Below, in pieces: positions 24,339-34,155 of a DNA stretch of 64,000 nt; the stretch's first letter is position 1; each line of letters opens with the position of its first letter. The stretch comes from Streptomyces sp. NBC_01465 (lineage in GTDB: Bacteria > Actinomycetota > Actinomycetes > Streptomycetales > Streptomycetaceae): assembly GCF_036227325.1 (NCBI RefSeq), contig NZ_CP109467.1, forward strand, positions 9,052,001 through 9,116,000, written 5' to 3'. Both the position numbers and the translations under genes were made by a program. Below the pieces are notes generated by a model. The model was not told the DNA's origin. It made no database searches and worked only from the letters and a program-made list of their open reading frames with translations.

Positions 24339-26316
24339 GTCGACCCCGCGCCTGCGGGGATCTTCCGCTCCGGGTGAGCCTGGCAGCTAGACCCCGGAGG
24401 TCGACCCCGCGCCTGCGGGGATCTTCCGTCGCCCAGGCCACGCGACGGGGCGCTGTCATGGTCGACCCCGCGCCTGCGGGGATCTTCCGGTGCGGGCGGA
24501 CCCGGCGACGAACCGGTTGCCGTCGACCCCGCGCCTGCGGGGATCTTCCCCGGCCGGGGGCCGACTCGTACGGGCTGGGGATGTCGACCCCGCGCCTGCG
24601 GGGATCTTCCCGCGAGGTTCTACGGGTTCGAGCTCATCAACCGGTCGACCCCGCGCCTGCGGGGATCTTCCCCCGGGCAACAACCTGGCGGCCGGTCTCG
24701 TCCTGTCGACCCCGCGCCTGCGGGGATCTTCCGGTGTGGGGCAAGGCGCGCCCCATTTGGGCCCCGTCGACCCCGCGCCTGCGGGGATCTTCCGGACCTT
24801 GTCATCGGCGGACTCCGTGACGCCGCGTCGACCCCGCGCCTGCGGGGATCTTCCGGCGCTCGGCATCCGCAGTCCGTCGAGGGTGATGTCGACCCCTCGC
24901 CTGCGGGGATCTTCCGCGCCGTGCGGAAAACTCGCCAGTGATTGGGATGTCGACCCCGCGCCTGCGGGGATCTTCCCGTCAGGTTCGAGATCAGGTCGCC
25001 GTCGTTCAGGTCGACCCCGCGCCCGCGGGGATCTTCCGGAGTCGCGAGCCGTGGACCGTGCGCGCAACGTGTCGACCCCGCGCCTGCGGGGATCTTCCGA
25101 CCTCCAGCGCCCCGGCGACGCTCCGCACGATGTCGACCCTGCGCCTGCGGGGATCTTCCACCAGGACGGGCAGGCTCGGGCGCCTGCTGCTGGTCGACCC
25201 CGCGCCTGCGGGGATCTTCCCCCGTTCACGTGCGCGGTCTGGCCCGCCGGCCTGTCGACCCCGCGCCTGCGGGGATCTTCCCTCGGACATCGCGTCGATC
25301 TGGGGTTTCGGCTGGTCGACCCCGCGCCTGCGGGGTTCTTCCCAGGCAGACCAGCGATTCCGGCGTGAAGATCACGTCGACCCCGCGTCTGCGGGGATCT
25401 TCCGTGGGGCGACGTGGAGGGACGGACGGTCGAGTCGTCGACCCCGCGCCTGCGGGAGTCTTCCGGCGGCAGATGCCGCACTCCACGCCAACCAGGCGTC
25501 GACCCCGCGCCTGCAGGGATCTTCCCTCGGCCACCTGCACACGATGGCGCAACTGCCGGTCGACCCCGCGCCTGCGGGGATCTTCCTGCCCGGGTCAGTC
25601 CACCACCCGGTCACGGTCGGTCGACCCCGCGCCTGCGGGGATCTTCCCTACCACTGGGCGATGGACGCGGTCATCGACCAGTCGACCCCGCGCCTGCGGG
25701 GATCTTCCGGCGGAGCGGCCGGGAAAGGGCGGGACCTGAACGTCGACCCCGCGCCTGCGGGGATCTTCCGCGGTCGTTCTCGACGTCCTCGTACAGTGCG
25801 CCGTCGACCCCGCGCCTGCGGGGATCTTCCGTGCCACCGCTACGGAGTCGGAGGCGCCCCCTTGGTCGACCCTGCGCCTGCGGGGATCTTCCGTACGGGG
25901 AGATCGAAACCCCGTACACCCCCACGTCGACCCCGCGCCTGCGGGGATCTTCCTCCAGGGCCCGACAGGCTGCCGATGAAGCCGGAGTCGACCCCGCGCC
26001 TGCGGGGATCTTCCCCCGACGCCACTCTCCGCGCCCCCGCAGCTGCCGTCGACCCCGCGCCTGCGGGGATCTTCCGTGTGAGCTGGACATGGCGGACTGG
26101 CTGGCCGTGTCGACCCCGCGCCTGCGGGGATCCTCCGGCGGACGACGGAGCACACCACATCGCCGCGCAGTCGTCCCCGCGCCTGCGGGGATCTTCCCCT
26201 GCTGTACGGCCCCAAGGGGTTCCTCGTCCCGTCGACCCCGCGCCTGCGGGGATCTTCCGGTACCAGGTGGCGCGCAGCTGCTGGTTCTGTCAACCCCGCA
26301 CTGGCAGGGGTGCCGG
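24339..26316 (+). CRISPR. Type I-E CRISPR array 1: 33 repeats (last degenerate), 32 spacers
   Basis: The 28-bp repeat begins GTCGACCCC, has the palindromic core CCCCGCGCCTGCGGGG and ends ATCTTCC. The period is 61 bp. Spacers are 33 bp except one of 34 (25831-25864) and the last of 30 (26259-26288). Repeat variants increase away from the leader (for example at 24888, 25010, 25315, 25437, 25498, 26109, 26170), and the final repeat at 26289 is clearly degenerate. That places the leader on the left and the old end on the right, with transcription on the plus strand. Apparent ORFs across the array are artefacts. Confidence 0.98.
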
Positions 26317-26498
26317 GGTGCAACGAATCTCGGCGGGTCCTGTACAGATCGGGCGCCGTCGAACGCATGACAGCACGTGTGCCCGTCAGAAGCAGTAGCC
26401 CCTCGAACCGGGAATCTGGGCGTTGTTGCAGTTCACGCGGGATTGTCAGTGGTGGCCCGTACGCTCTGGTGCTCAGTTCCGACTAGGGGTGGGGCAGC

Positions 26499-29384
26499 GT
26501 GGACAGGTTGCAGCTGAGCCAGCGTTACGAGCCTTTTGTTGTACGGGCGTTGGAGACTTTGTGGGGTAAATCGCGGGAGCGGGCTGGTGGCACCACGAAC
26601 CTGCTGATGGCCCATCTCCTGGATACGGCGGCGGTTGCGGAGGTGCTGTGGGACAGCTTTCTCGCGCGCTCTGTGCAGGCAGCTCTGGATGAGGTGGCGG
26701 GTGGGCCGGGACAGGGGCGCCGGTTGTTCGCTTGGCTCTGCGGAATCCACGACTGCGGCAAGGCGACGCCGACGCATCAGCGGTTGTGGGCGGAAGGCGC
26801 GGAGTCTGTGCGGCGGGCGGGCATGACGTGGGTCGAACGAGCTGCTGTGGCGGGGGCAAGGCAGCAGAAACGCTGGCGGCACGACTGGGCCGGTGGTCTG
26901 ATCGCGCGTGATGTGCTGGCTGAGGCTGGGTGGGAAGATGAGCAGGTGGACTGGGTGTGGCCCTTGGTGGCCGGGCACCACGGTGCGTTTCCTACGCTGC
27001 GGGACGTGCAGGAGCCCAGTCACGCGAAGGGGCAGCTGCGGGGGCGCGGAGAGTGGCGACGAGTTCAGCAGGCTGCGCTTGAGGTGTTCACCCGAGAGGC
27101 CGGATTAGGCTCGCTCGACGAGGTGAAGCCGGTGGCTGTTCCGTCCAGAGCACTCCAGCTGCAGCTCAGCGGCCTGGTGGTGATGGCGGACTGGATTGCC
27201 AGCGATGAGCGCTTCTTCGTGGGTATGGACGATCTACGACTGGTAAGTCTGGACGCTTCCCGTGAGCGAGCAGCGGCTGCGTGGACGGCCCTGGGGCTGC
27301 ACAGCGGATGGGGCGCTCTGACCGAACCGGGGCCAGAGACGTTTCGGGAGCGGTACGGATATGCGCCGAGGCCGCTCCAGGCCATGGCGGTTGAGGCGGC
27401 CCGCCACATGGACGGCCCGGGGCTCCAGGTGATCGAAGCGCCGATGGGGGAGGGGAAGACGGAGGCCGCTCAGGCGGTCGCGGAAGTTCTGGCGGCCAGG
27501 TTCGGCGCGGATGGTGTGTTCGTGGGGATGCCGACCCAGGCGACCAGCGACCCGATGTTCACGCGTACGCGTCGCTGGGTGGGGGCGATTGACGGGCGCC
27601 TGGCCTCCAGGGTGGTGCTGCTGCACGGCAAGAGGGCCTTCAACCAGGAATGGAAGAACCTGCTGGGAAGCGACGCTCCTCCTGGTGGGGAGGCGTTTGG
27701 CGGGGTGGACGAGTTCGGGTTGGGCGACGACCCGTACGGTGTCGGGCCTCAGGCGTGCTGCGCCACCGAGCGGCAGGCGCCGGCCGAATGGTTCCTGGGG
27801 CCGAAGCGCGGGCTACTGGCTCCGTTCGTGGTCGGTACGGTCGATCAGCTTCTGTACGCGGCGACCCGGACACGGCATGTGATGCTTCGGATGGCGGGTC
27901 TGGGCGGCAAGGTCGTGATTCTGGACGAGGTCCATGCGTGCGATGTGTACATGAGCCAGTTCCTGCGAGAGGCGTTGCGCTGGCTGGGCCAGGCAGGAGT
28001 GCCGGTGGTTGTCCTGTCGGCGACGCTCGCCCCCGCGCAGCGCCAGGCGCTGGTCGAGGCGTACGTGACCGGTGCGGCCTCACGTGAGGAGATGAGTGTT
28101 GAGGTACCCGCGGCGGCGGGTTATCCGAGCGTCACGACGGCATGGGTCTCTGGTGCGGGAGCGCCGCGGGTTCTTGTTCAGTCGACGGACAGTTGGCGCA
28201 AGGATCTCGAGGTGGCAGTGCGGATCGTGCCCGAGTCGGTGCCTGTTGTTCGGTCCTCGCGTGAGGATCGGGAGCGGTTGCAGGGCGAAGCCGATGCACG
28301 GGTGGGGGAGTTGCTGGCGCGTGAGCTCGTTGACGGAGGGACTGCGCTGGTCATCCGCAATTCCGTGGTGCGGGCGCAGTCCCTCTACGAGGAGTTGCGC
28401 GGACGATTCGCGCATCATGAGGTGCGTCTTCTTCATGCTCGGTTCACCGTGGCTCGGCGGGCAGACTTGACCGAGGACAGCTTGCGGCTGTTGGGCCCGA
28501 GTACACCGCGGCCCCAGGGCGGCCGGCTGATTTTGGTGGCAACGCAGCTTGCGGAGCAGTCCTTTGACGTAGATGCCGACATGCTGGTCACGGACTTGGC
28601 CCCCGTCGATTTGTTGCTTCAGCGGGTGGGCAGGCTGCACCGGCATGCGGGCACGTGGCGTCCGGAGAGGCTGCGGGTTCCTCGGGTGTTCGTCACCGGC
28701 TTGGATCCGCGCGAGAGCCGCGAGCCGGCGTTCCCGTACGCCAGCGAGATGATCTACGGGCGTCATCTCCTGATGCGGACCGCTGCCGTGCTGCCCGGCG
28801 CGGGGGCAGGGTGGTCGATTCCGGGGGAGGTGCCCGGGCTGGTGGAGAAGGTGTACGGGGCGGATGTCTCGCTGCTGCCTGAGGCCTGGCGGGAGGCCGG
28901 TGAGGTGGCCTGCCGGGAGCAGGGGGACCGGGACCGGGCCCGGGCTGAGAATGCACGGACGTTCTTGCTGACTCCGCAGGGTGAGCATGAGAGGCGCACT
29001 CTGGTGGGTCTTCACTACGGCGGTTCCACAGCGGGCAGTGACGAGGGGGCCCTGCAGGCGGCCGTTCGCGACGGCGAGGAGTCCGTTGAAGTGGTCCTGG
29101 TGGCCCAGGAATCTGAGGGTGCGGTATTTCGGACGCTGGCCGGGCGGGCGTTGAGCGTCAACGGGGATGTGGCCCCTGACGTGCTGGACGAGGTGCTGGG
29201 ATCAGTGGTCCGGCTCCCGCCGAAATTCACAGAACCGGCATTGAAGCTGCAGCCGTTGCCGGGCTGGCTCGGTCATCCGTGGCTGGGGAGGTGCCGCGCT
29301 CTGGTACTGGACGCCTCGCACCGGGCCCAGCTCGGGGATGCCACGGTGACCTACGACGAGGAGTTCGGGTTCCGGCAGCTGTAG
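26499..29384 (+). CDS. cas3: Cas3, HD nuclease-helicase of type I-E CRISPR
   Basis: A 961-residue protein from GTG 26499 with a purine-rich site (GGGGTGGGGCAGC) upstream. The N-terminal HD nuclease has WLCGIHDCGKATPTHQ, RHDWAGG and AGHHGAFPT, supplying the metal-binding His/Asp. The SF2 helicase follows: Walker A APMGEGKTEAA, motif II ILDEVHA (DEVH), motif III LSATLAP, motif VI QRVGRLHRH. Cas3 is recruited by Cascade to the R-loop and degrades the non-target DNA strand with ATP. All key residues appear present. It is separated from cse1 by ~280 bp containing a hairpin, so it may have its own transcript. Confidence 0.97.
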   Translation: MDRLQLSQRYEPFVVRALETLWGKSRERAGGTTNLLMAHLLDTAAVAEVLWDSFLARSVQAALDEVAGGPGQGRRLFAWLCGIHDCGKATPTHQRLWAEGAESVRRAGMTWVERAAVAGARQQKRWRHDWAGGLIARDVLAEAGWEDEQVDWVWPLVAGHHGAFPTLRDVQEPSHAKGQLRGRGEWRRVQQAALEVFTREAGLGSLDEVKPVAVPSRALQLQLSGLVVMADWIASDERFFVGMDDLRLVSLDASRERAAAAWTALGLHSGWGALTEPGPETFRERYGYAPRPLQAMAVEAARHMDGPGLQVIEAPMGEGKTEAAQAVAEVLAARFGADGVFVGMPTQATSDPMFTRTRRWVGAIDGRLASRVVLLHGKRAFNQEWKNLLGSDAPPGGEAFGGVDEFGLGDDPYGVGPQACCATERQAPAEWFLGPKRGLLAPFVVGTVDQLLYAATRTRHVMLRMAGLGGKVVILDEVHACDVYMSQFLREALRWLGQAGVPVVVLSATLAPAQRQALVEAYVTGAASREEMSVEVPAAAGYPSVTTAWVSGAGAPRVLVQSTDSWRKDLEVAVRIVPESVPVVRSSREDRERLQGEADARVGELLARELVDGGTALVIRNSVVRAQSLYEELRGRFAHHEVRLLHARFTVARRADLTEDSLRLLGPSTPRPQGGRLILVATQLAEQSFDVDADMLVTDLAPVDLLLQRVGRLHRHAGTWRPERLRVPRVFVTGLDPRESREPAFPYASEMIYGRHLLMRTAAVLPGAGAGWSIPGEVPGLVEKVYGADVSLLPEAWREAGEVACREQGDRDRARAENARTFLLTPQGEHERRTLVGLHYGGSTAGSDEGALQAAVRDGEESVEVVLVAQESEGAVFRTLAGRALSVNGDVAPDVLDEVLGSVVRLPPKFTEPALKLQPLPGWLGHPWLGRCRALVLDASHRAQLGDATVTYDEEFGFRQL

Positions 29385-29428
29385 TGGCCGGCGCGCGATG
29401 TCGACGGGATCGGGCCCAGGCGCGTGGG

Positions 29429-29460
29429 GGAGCCGCCGGGGCAGGTGCCCCGGCGGCTCC
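29429..29460. terminator. Stem-loop terminator after cas3
   Basis: GGAGCCGCCGGGGC (29429-29442), loop AGGT, then the exact reverse complement at 29447-29460: a 14-bp GC-rich stem 44 bp after the cas3 stop. There is no T-run, as is normal in Streptomyces. It suggests cas3 and the Cascade genes can be transcribed separately. Confidence 0.75.
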
Positions 29461-29488
29461 GTGCCCCGCGCGTGCGGGGTCGAGGCGA
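29461..29488 (+). repeat. Solitary CRISPR-repeat-like sequence between cas3 and cse1
   Basis: GTGCCCCGCGCGTGCGGGG matches the palindromic core of the array repeat (CCCCGCGCCTGCGGGG) with one substitution, in the same orientation. The flanking repeat bases are not conserved. It could be a relic repeat, or a guide-like element that still binds Cas6e/Cascade. Chance similarity of GC palindromes is possible, since this spot directly follows a GC hairpin. Confidence 0.4.
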
Positions 29489-29663
29489 TGACCACTCCGC
29501 TGTGTAAACACAGAAGGGGACCATCCCTGCGTCGACGGCCTCGATGGGCCAGCGTCGGCAGGGTCAACAGCCGTACTTCCACGCCTTGTTGTGCGGATTC
29601 CAGGCGCGCTGACGGACCACACTGCTAGCGTAAAACATAGAAGATTGCTTCGAGGGGGAATTG

Positions 29664-31370
29664 ATGGCTCCGAGCTTTCCGCTGGTGGACCAACCCTGGT
29701 TACTCTTACCGCCTTCCGCAGGGGGCATTGCGCGAGAACACCCTTTAGGCGCCGCCCTGTTGGACGCGCACGAGTTCGGGAACCTCGTGGTGGAAATGCC
29801 CACCCAGCGGGCAGCCGTGCTCCGCCAGGCTCTGCTCCCTGTCGTCCTTGACGCTCTGGGCCGCCCAGCCGACGAACGTGAGTGGATGACCTGGTTCTCC
29901 CGGGGGCGTTGGTCGCAGGAACAGCGATCGAAGCTTGAGGACTACCTGAATAAGTACGGTTCTCTCTTCGACCTCTTCGACCAGGTGAACCCCTTCGGCC
30001 AGGTTGCCGGGCTGTGCACGGCCAAGGGCGAGACGAAGAGCTCCGGGCTGCTCGTCGCGACTGCCGCCACCGGTAACAACGTGCCACTGTTCGCCTCGCG
30101 TACGGAAGGTGACACCTTCTCGCTAACGCCGGCGCAGGCGGCGCACTGGCTGCTGCACGCGCAGTGCTGGGACACCGCAGCGATCAAGACGGGCGCCGTG
30201 GGAGACCCGAAGGTCAAAGCGGGCAAGACCACCGGGAATCCGACCGGGCCACTCGGACAGATGGGTATCACCCTGCTCGTCGGGGCGACACTGTTCGAGA
30301 CGCTGCTACTGAATGTTCCCGTCGGTGCCCCGCCGGTCTCCTCCGACCTGCCGCAGTGGCGGAGGCGTGATCCTGCAGACCGACGTTCCGCCGGAGCCTC
30401 CCCGTGGCAGGAGCGGATGCCCGAAGGGCTCCTGGACCTGTGGACCTGGCAGTCCCGCCGCATCCGGCTCTTCCCCGAGGCTACCGATGACGGTCTGCGG
30501 GTGACGCGCGTTCTGGTCGCAGCCGGGGACCGCATGCCGTACACACCTGAAATCGAGCCGCACACCATGTGGCGGGTGGAGCCGACCGGCAGGCGAGGAG
30601 TCGCGAAGGGCAAAGGACGTACTGCGCCGCCGCGCCGTCCTCTGCGCCTCCAGCCGGGGAAGGCCGCATGGCGAGGGCTCGATGCGCTGCTGGCCCCCGA
30701 ACGGCAGTCCCAGGATGCCGGGGAGAAAACGAGCGGGTTCGCCACCAGCAAGCTCCTGGACCAGGCCGGCGCCCTGGCGCCCGAGCTCGGCGAAAACTAC
30801 CCCCTACGCGTGGAGCTCTCCGGCATCGCGTACGGGAATCAGTCGGCCGTCATCGAGGACGTGATGTTCGACGCACTGCCCCTCCCGCTGGCCGCGCTCC
30901 GCGCGGACAGCGACGTCCACTCCGCACTCCTGGAAGTCACGGAACAGGCAGAGCAGTTGGCCACCGCTGTCAACTACCTCTCGGCAGACCTGCGGCGTTC
31001 ACTCGGCGCGGAGCCGATCCCCTGGGACAAGGGGCAACGCCCCGGCGAACTCGTTTTGCACGCCCTGGATCCGCTGGTGCGGCGCCTGCTGACCGGGATG
31101 AGATCCGCTGAGGACCTGGAGCTGATCGAAGCCGGGCAGCTCGCGTGGGAGCAACTCGCCTGGCGCACAAGCTGGGAGGTCGCCGACCGCCTCCTACAAG
31201 CGGTCCCCGTGGGCGCGTTCGTGGGCAGAGCCGTCTCCCAGGGGGAGGGGAAACCCGAGCGCACGTACCGGGTCTCGCTGGCCGAGGCCTCTTTCCTGAC
31301 ACGCCGCGGCGAGATCCTCCACCGGGCCGAAGCCGCCCGGCGCAGTTCCCCTCTCCCCGCCAGTCCGTAG
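29664..31370 (+). CDS. cse1: Cas8e (Cse1/CasA), large subunit of type I-E Cascade
   Basis: A 568-residue protein. ATG 29664 was chosen because GAGGGGG lies 5-6 bases upstream; the TTG just before it is less likely. The N-terminus FPLVDQPWLLLP is typical of Cse1, as are NPFGQVAGLCTAKG and GGARLFETLLL-like GATLFETLLLN. Cse1 recognises the PAM, stabilises the R-loop and recruits Cas3. The C-terminal four-helix bundle is present. It is the first gene of the Cascade operon. In the ~280 bp upstream a weak promoter may lie near 29610-29640 (GCTGAC ... TAAAAC, 17 bp apart), and a small palindrome CTGTGTAAACACAG lies at 29499. Confidence 0.95.
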   Translation: MAPSFPLVDQPWLLLPPSAGGIAREHPLGAALLDAHEFGNLVVEMPTQRAAVLRQALLPVVLDALGRPADEREWMTWFSRGRWSQEQRSKLEDYLNKYGSLFDLFDQVNPFGQVAGLCTAKGETKSSGLLVATAATGNNVPLFASRTEGDTFSLTPAQAAHWLLHAQCWDTAAIKTGAVGDPKVKAGKTTGNPTGPLGQMGITLLVGATLFETLLLNVPVGAPPVSSDLPQWRRRDPADRRSAGASPWQERMPEGLLDLWTWQSRRIRLFPEATDDGLRVTRVLVAAGDRMPYTPEIEPHTMWRVEPTGRRGVAKGKGRTAPPRRPLRLQPGKAAWRGLDALLAPERQSQDAGEKTSGFATSKLLDQAGALAPELGENYPLRVELSGIAYGNQSAVIEDVMFDALPLPLAALRADSDVHSALLEVTEQAEQLATAVNYLSADLRRSLGAEPIPWDKGQRPGELVLHALDPLVRRLLTGMRSAEDLELIEAGQLAWEQLAWRTSWEVADRLLQAVPVGAFVGRAVSQGEGKPERTYRVSLAEASFLTRRGEILHRAEAARRSSPLPASP

Positions 31371-31497
31371 GCGGTGGAGCACCTCGCGGTGCTTCATCTG
31401 CGCATCACCTCAGCCCGCGGGCTGCCGGGCCACGGCGGCCGGGCGCTCCGCGCGCTTATCTCGAGACATCCCTTCCCCATCACGTCTGGACACGGGC

Positions 31498-32115
31498 ATG
31501 AGCGAAGACCGTACGAAGCAGAGAATCTGGCACCGCTACATTGCCGCGGACGGCACGTGGCGGCGTAAGGACGGCACTGCGGCCGCACAGCGACCGTCCG
31601 GCGAGGATCTTGCGGTCCTGCGCCGGGGACTTGGCCGCCCCGCGGGCACGGTGCTGGAGATGTTTCCGTTCTACACCTGCCCGGTCGACGACTTCGCCGC
31701 CCGCCGCGGTGAGGTGTCGGCCGAGCAAGAGGCCGAACACATCGCCCTCGCTCTCTACGGGCTGCACCAGCAGAGCCAGGATCGGCCCATGCACCGGGAC
31801 GGAGTCGGCCTGGGCCGGGCCATGCGTGAACTCCGGCGCCACGACCGCACCAGCGACGAGGCAGTCGACTCCCGCTTCCAACAAGCCTTCTCCGCCACCT
31901 CGATGCCCGCACTTCAGGTCCGGCTACGCGGATTGATCACGCAGCTCAAGGACATCAAACAGCCCCTCGACTACAACCGGCTGGCTCGTGACCTCCACGA
32001 CTGGAACCGGCCCTCATCCCGTTCCCTCGTGCGCCGCCGCTGGGGCCTGGACTACTACGGCTGGACCCAGCGCCCCGGACCCCGCGAACCGGCAGCAGGC
32101 CAGCAGCCCGCCTGA
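31498..32115 (+). CDS. cse2: Cas11e (Cse2/CasB), small subunit of Cascade
   Basis: A 205-residue mostly helical protein from ATG 31498. It has LAVLRRGLGRPAGTVLEMFP near the start and ALALYGLHQQSQ in the middle; these are Cse2 hallmarks. LDYNRLARDLHDWNRPSSRS and VRRRWGLDYYG form the conserved C-terminal end. Two copies line the belly of Cascade and hold the displaced strand. The 127-bp gap after cse1 is long for this operon. No strong ribosome site was seen at this ATG, so the start is moderately sure. Confidence 0.93.
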   Translation: MSEDRTKQRIWHRYIAADGTWRRKDGTAAAQRPSGEDLAVLRRGLGRPAGTVLEMFPFYTCPVDDFAARRGEVSAEQEAEHIALALYGLHQQSQDRPMHRDGVGLGRAMRELRRHDRTSDEAVDSRFQQAFSATSMPALQVRLRGLITQLKDIKQPLDYNRLARDLHDWNRPSSRSLVRRRWGLDYYGWTQRPGPREPAAGQQPA

Positions 32116-32206
32116 CCACAGCCCCGGCGCATACGCCTGCCGCCTTCCCAACAAGGCGGCCCCGTTCCGACCGGCACCGCTCACTCACACGACCAGGAGC
32201 AACCAA

Positions 32207-33361
32207 ATGACCCGGCGCCTCTACATCGACGTGCATGTCGTCCAAACCGTCCCGCCCGCCAACCTCAACCGTGACGACCAGGGAAACCCGAAAGAGGCCA
32301 TTTACGGCGGCGTCCGCCGCTCCCGCGCCTCGTCGCAGGCATGGAAGCGAGCCACCCGACAGCACTTCGACGCCCAAGCTCCCCAACCCGACCGCTCCAC
32401 CCGCACCAAACGCATCACACAGGAACTGACGAACCGGATCACGCGCAACACCAGCCTGGACCGCGAAGGCGCCGACAGGATCGCCACACAACTGCTCGCC
32501 CAGCTCGGTTTCAGCCAGGGAAAGAAAGCCGGCGACACTGCCTATCTTCTCTTCTACGGCAACGCCCAGCTCGACGCCGTGGCCGCCCTCGTAACCGACC
32601 ACGCCGGCGACCTCGCAGCCCTGGACGACAAGGCCCTCACCGAAGCAGTCAACGAACTGCCCGTCGCCAAGCACTTCGAGACCGGACACCCCATGGGCGT
32701 CGCCCTGTTCGGCCGCATGGTCGCCGACATCCCCAAGCTGAACGTCGATGCCGCCGTACAAGTGGCCCACGCACTCTCCACCCACGAAACACAGCTGGAG
32801 TTCGACTACTTCACCGCTGTCGACGATCAGAACGAGAAGGACGAAACCGGTGCCGGAATGATCGGCACCATCGGCTTCAACTCCGCCACTCTCTACCGCT
32901 ACGCCACCGTCGGATTCGCCCAGCTCACCGACAACCTCGGCGGCGACACCGACGCAGCCCTCGACGCCCTGGACCGATTCGTCGACAGCTTCACGCTGTC
33001 CGCACCGACCGGCTACCAGAACTCCTTCGCCCACCGCACCCGCCCCAGCCTCGTCGCCGTTGTCGTGCGCACCGATCAGCCCGTCAACCTGGTCTCCGCC
33101 TTCGAAGAGCCCGTCACCGCCGAAGCCGGCATCCAGGCCCACTCCGCCCGCCGCCTGGCCGAAGAGCACATCACCGCCACCCGGGTATGGGGCGATGAGC
33201 CCCTGTGCGTGGCGGCCAGCCACACCTTCACCGCTGGCGAACCCCGCACCAAGGACACCGTGGACTCCCTCACCCAGGCCTTCGGCGAGTCCCTCACATT
33301 CGCCGACCTCCGCTCCACCCTGCGCGCCCGCATCACCACCGCCCTGGAGGGAACACAGTGA
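32207..33361 (+). CDS. cas7e: Cas7e (Cse4/CasC), backbone subunit of Cascade
   Basis: A 384-residue RAMP protein. ATG 32207 has a perfect AGGAG eight bases upstream; the longer open frame has no support. YIDVHVVQTVPPANLNRDDQ opens the protein, with GGVRRSRASSQAWKRATR after it, the standard Cas7e start. FSQGKKAGDTAYLLFYGNAQ and GFNSATLYRYATVGFAQL are further conserved stretches. Six copies coat the crRNA spacer in Cascade. The stop overlaps the cas5e GTG start (GTGA at 33358), indicating coupling. Confidence 0.97.
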   Translation: MTRRLYIDVHVVQTVPPANLNRDDQGNPKEAIYGGVRRSRASSQAWKRATRQHFDAQAPQPDRSTRTKRITQELTNRITRNTSLDREGADRIATQLLAQLGFSQGKKAGDTAYLLFYGNAQLDAVAALVTDHAGDLAALDDKALTEAVNELPVAKHFETGHPMGVALFGRMVADIPKLNVDAAVQVAHALSTHETQLEFDYFTAVDDQNEKDETGAGMIGTIGFNSATLYRYATVGFAQLTDNLGGDTDAALDALDRFVDSFTLSAPTGYQNSFAHRTRPSLVAVVVRTDQPVNLVSAFEEPVTAEAGIQAHSARRLAEEHITATRVWGDEPLCVAASHTFTAGEPRTKDTVDSLTQAFGESLTFADLRSTLRARITTALEGTQ

Positions 33362-34155
33362 CACCCTCGGAGCCCACCTCGGTGCTGTTGCTGCGACTCT
33401 CCGCCCCACTCCAGGCATGGGGCGACCGCAGCACCTTCAACCGCCGTGAAACCCGGCCCGAACCCACCAAATCCGGCGTCGTCGGCCTCCTCGCCGCCGC
33501 AGCCGGACGCTCCCGCCACGCCGCCCTGGACGACCTGGCCGGGCTCGCACTCGGTATCCGCATCGACCAACCCGGCAGCATCCTGCGCGACTACCACACA
33601 GTCGGCGACTACCGCGGCCAGCCACTGCTCTCCGCTGCGGTCACGGCAAAGGGCGTCCAGAAACCCACCTCACCCGCCAAACGCACCCACATCACCCACC
33701 GCTTCTACCTGCAAGACGCGATCTTCCTCGCCGCCGTAGAAGGCCCCCACGAACTCATCACCACCCTCGAACACGCCGTGCGCCACCCCGCCTTCCCCCT
33801 CGCGCTCGGCCGACGCTCCTGCGCGCCCACACAACCCCTGACCCTGGGACAGCGCAACGGAACACTCCTTGAAGCGCTGCGCTCGGAACCCTGGCAGGCC
33901 ACCCCGGCCGTGCGCGCACGGTGGGGACGCAAAAACGGCCACGCCGCCCACATCGATCTGCCCGCCACCCTCGACGACCCGACTGGGGACGACGTCCGTG
34001 ACGACGTCCCCCTCTCCTTCGCCCCCACCACCAGAACCTTCACCACCCGCCGCACCCGGCACACCTACCTCCAAGCGCCCACCGGCCTCACACCCGACCC
34101 CGCACAGCCCCCGACCACGGGCGGCCACGACCCCTTCGCCCTCCTCGGCTGGTGA
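33358..34155 (+). CDS. cas5e: Cas5e (CasD), crRNA 5'-handle-binding subunit
   Basis: A 265-residue RAMP protein from GTG 33358, preceded by TGGAGGGAACACA. The opening LLLRLSAPLQAWGDRSTFNR, then RETRPEPTKSGVVGLLAAA, is the typical Cas5e start, with the Trp-Gly and Thr-Lys-Ser-Gly elements. DYHTVGDYRG and ITHRFYLQDAIFLAAVEG follow, and FPLALGRRSCAPTQPL carries the Cas5 C-terminal LGRRSC-type motif. It caps the 5' handle of crRNA. It overlaps cas7e and cas6e by 4 bp on each side. Confidence 0.96.
   Translation: MTPSEPTSVLLLRLSAPLQAWGDRSTFNRRETRPEPTKSGVVGLLAAAAGRSRHAALDDLAGLALGIRIDQPGSILRDYHTVGDYRGQPLLSAAVTAKGVQKPTSPAKRTHITHRFYLQDAIFLAAVEGPHELITTLEHAVRHPAFPLALGRRSCAPTQPLTLGQRNGTLLEALRSEPWQATPAVRARWGRKNGHAAHIDLPATLDDPTGDDVRDDVPLSFAPTTRTFTTRRTRHTYLQAPTGLTPDPAQPPTTGGHDPFALLGW

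Noticed and set aside
24374..26398. Long open frames on both strands across CRISPR array 1
   Set aside because: They translate the 61-bp repeat period into repeated peptides (DPAPAGIF, RPRACGDL, STPRLRGSS). A CRISPR array explains them fully.
31955..33418. 487-codon open frame antisense to cas7e
   Set aside because: Shadow frame of an unmistakable Cas7e gene with its own ribosome site.
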